Below are positions 63,258 to 64,000 of a stretch of 64,000 nucleotides of DNA, piece by piece. The notes under the pieces are model-generated. The model was not told the DNA's origin, did no database searches, and worked only from the letters and a program-made list of their open reading frames with translations. The DNA is from Maribacter orientalis (GTDB taxonomy: Bacteria; Bacteroidota; Bacteroidia; Flavobacteriales; Flavobacteriaceae), in the NCBI RefSeq assembly GCF_900109345.1, contig NZ_FNZN01000006.1, positions 124,001-188,000 on the forward strand, read 5' to 3'. A program made the position numbers and the translations under genes. Each line of letters opens with the position of its first letter. Position 1 is the stretch's first letter.

Positions 63258-63268
63258 CGTTTGTACTA

Positions 63269-64000
63269 ATGATGAACAAGAAAAATAGTTTTCTAATGCC
63301 GTTAATAATAGCCTCAGCCATAGCTGTTGGTTTTTTTATTGGTGGAAAACTTAGTTTTAATGATTCGCCTGAAAGACTTTTTTCTACTAATTCTAAAAAG
63401 GATAAACTCAATAGACTTATTGATTACATCGATTACGAGTATGTAGATGATGTCAACACAGATAGTATTGTTGAAATTACTGTAAATAGCATCTTAGAAA
63501 AGCTAGATCCACATTCGGTATACATTTCAGAGAAGGAAATGGATCGCGTATCTGAAAATATGAAAGGTGATTTTGTGGGTATCGGAGTAAATTTCTATGC
63601 TTATAAAGATACAATCACAGTTATAAAAACAGTAAAAGATGGGCCCAGTTTTTTAAAAGGTATTTTACCTGGTGACCGTATTTTAATGGCAGATAATGAT
63701 ACGTTGTACGGAAAAGATTTTCCTAGTGAAGTGATTGTTGAAAAGCTGAAGGGGAAAGAAGGTACAACGGTCAACCTAAAGGTGTTTCGAAAAGCAGAAA
63801 ATAAAACATTCAATATAGAGGTTAAACGTGGTGTAGTGCCATTAAAAAGTGTAGAATCTTTTTATATGCTTACCAAAGATATAGGTTACATAAAGGTGAA
63901 TCGTTTTGCCGAATCGACCTATAAGGAGTTTAAAAGTTCATTGGATGATTTGCAAAAAAGAGGAGCTAAAAAATTGGTGCTTGATTTACGCGATAACCCA
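63269..64000 (+). CDS. S41 family carboxy-terminal processing protease (3' end cut off by window)
   Basis: The open frame runs from the ATG at 63269 to the end of the window (244 residues seen). It begins with a membrane-anchoring or signal segment (FLMPLIIASAIAVGFFIGGKL), then ILEKLDPHSVYISEKEMDRVSENMKGDFVGIGV typical of C-terminal processing peptidases, and a PDZ domain (about 90-175, with GPSFLKGILPGDRIL). The S41 catalytic domain starts at about residue 195 (IGYIKVNRFAESTYKEFK ... LVLDLRDNP); its Ser/Lys pair lies beyond the window. It is probably a periplasmic quality-control or maturation protease. Confidence 0.9.
   Translation, partial: MMNKKNSFLMPLIIASAIAVGFFIGGKLSFNDSPERLFSTNSKKDKLNRLIDYIDYEYVDDVNTDSIVEITVNSILEKLDPHSVYISEKEMDRVSENMKGDFVGIGVNFYAYKDTITVIKTVKDGPSFLKGILPGDRILMADNDTLYGKDFPSEVIVEKLKGKEGTTVNLKVFRKAENKTFNIEVKRGVVPLKSVESFYMLTKDIGYIKVNRFAESTYKEFKSSLDDLQKRGAKKLVLDLRDNP

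Noticed and set aside
1-64000. tRNA, rRNA, CRISPR array, insertion sequence, prophage or attachment sites
   Set aside because: None was recognised on reading; no transposase, integrase, spaced direct-repeat array or conserved RNA segments were seen.

Overview
The window is about 64 kb of an AT-rich chromosome from a marine member of the Bacteroidota, most likely family Flavobacteriaceae (Maribacter/Zobellia/Arenibacter-like; the genus is an inference). The evidence is the lineage-typical gene content (DUF2480, DUF3078, DUF4421, choice-of-anchor B lipoprotein, a type IX secretion sorting domain, a HemC-HemD fusion), promoters with a TAnnTTTG -7 box, almost no Shine-Dalgarno sequences, and many MKK...C lipoprotein signals. 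I see no rRNA, tRNA, CRISPR array, insertion sequence or prophage. Almost everything is chromosomal housekeeping or surface-protein coding.

Layout. 1-3541: a truncated Tat-exported Gfo/Idh/MocA oxidoreductase, then two lipoproteins predicted to be beta-propellers. 3542-12409: the SUF iron-sulfur assembly locus (sufA, sufB, a metallo-beta-lactamase lipoprotein, sufC, sufD; then sufS; then sufE, a SufT/MIP18-like gene and DUF2480), followed by a DUF3078 envelope protein. 12627-20552: hflX, an EEP-family nuclease/phosphatase, a T9SS-exported subtilase, a DUF3124 lipoprotein, a PolB-like exonuclease, an orphan lipoprotein and ogt. 20563-31282: a long leftward cluster holding five heme biosynthesis genes (hemB, hemF, hemE, fused hemCD, hemA) together with a CNNM/CorC-like protein, a serine hydrolase, PhzF, DUF4421 and GNAT genes. 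A divergent AraC/PchR-like regulator follows at 31474, then a DUF1460 amidase-like protein and an MscS channel, then hemH with a DUF3050 gene and a MATE pump. hemJ lies further on at 46031.

37986-50538: a secreted alpha/beta hydrolase, two tandem proteins of about 1,040 residues with sortilin/BNR-type propellers, hemJ, a histidine kinase, an enoyl-CoA hydratase and an unknown secreted protein. 50585-57451: a radical SAM protein, then a leftward set (CitMHS transporter, a split AtuA pair and an esterase) that looks catabolic, an NTF2-like protein and a GH5-like lipoprotein. 57826-64000: a hyaluronan-synthase-like glycosyltransferase, an HD hydrolase and acyltransferase, a bacilliredoxin, a TerB-DnaJ protein, a HupE/UreJ-like protein, a dCMP deaminase and a truncated S41 protease.

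Most worth following is a possible iron/heme/Fe-S regulatory link. A dyad of the form TATTTAGA-N5-TCTA(A/G)ATA occurs upstream of sufA, twice within a duplicated promoter unit, and again just upstream of the AraC gene that diverges from the heme cluster. That AraC protein carries a Cys-Pro dipeptide in its interdomain linker, a possible heme regulatory motif. The ferrochelatase has a four-cysteine cluster suggestive of an internal [2Fe-2S] site. The DUF3050 protein next to it has residues spaced like the ligands of heme-oxygenase-like diiron enzymes. All of these are hypotheses from reading the sequence; no searches were run.
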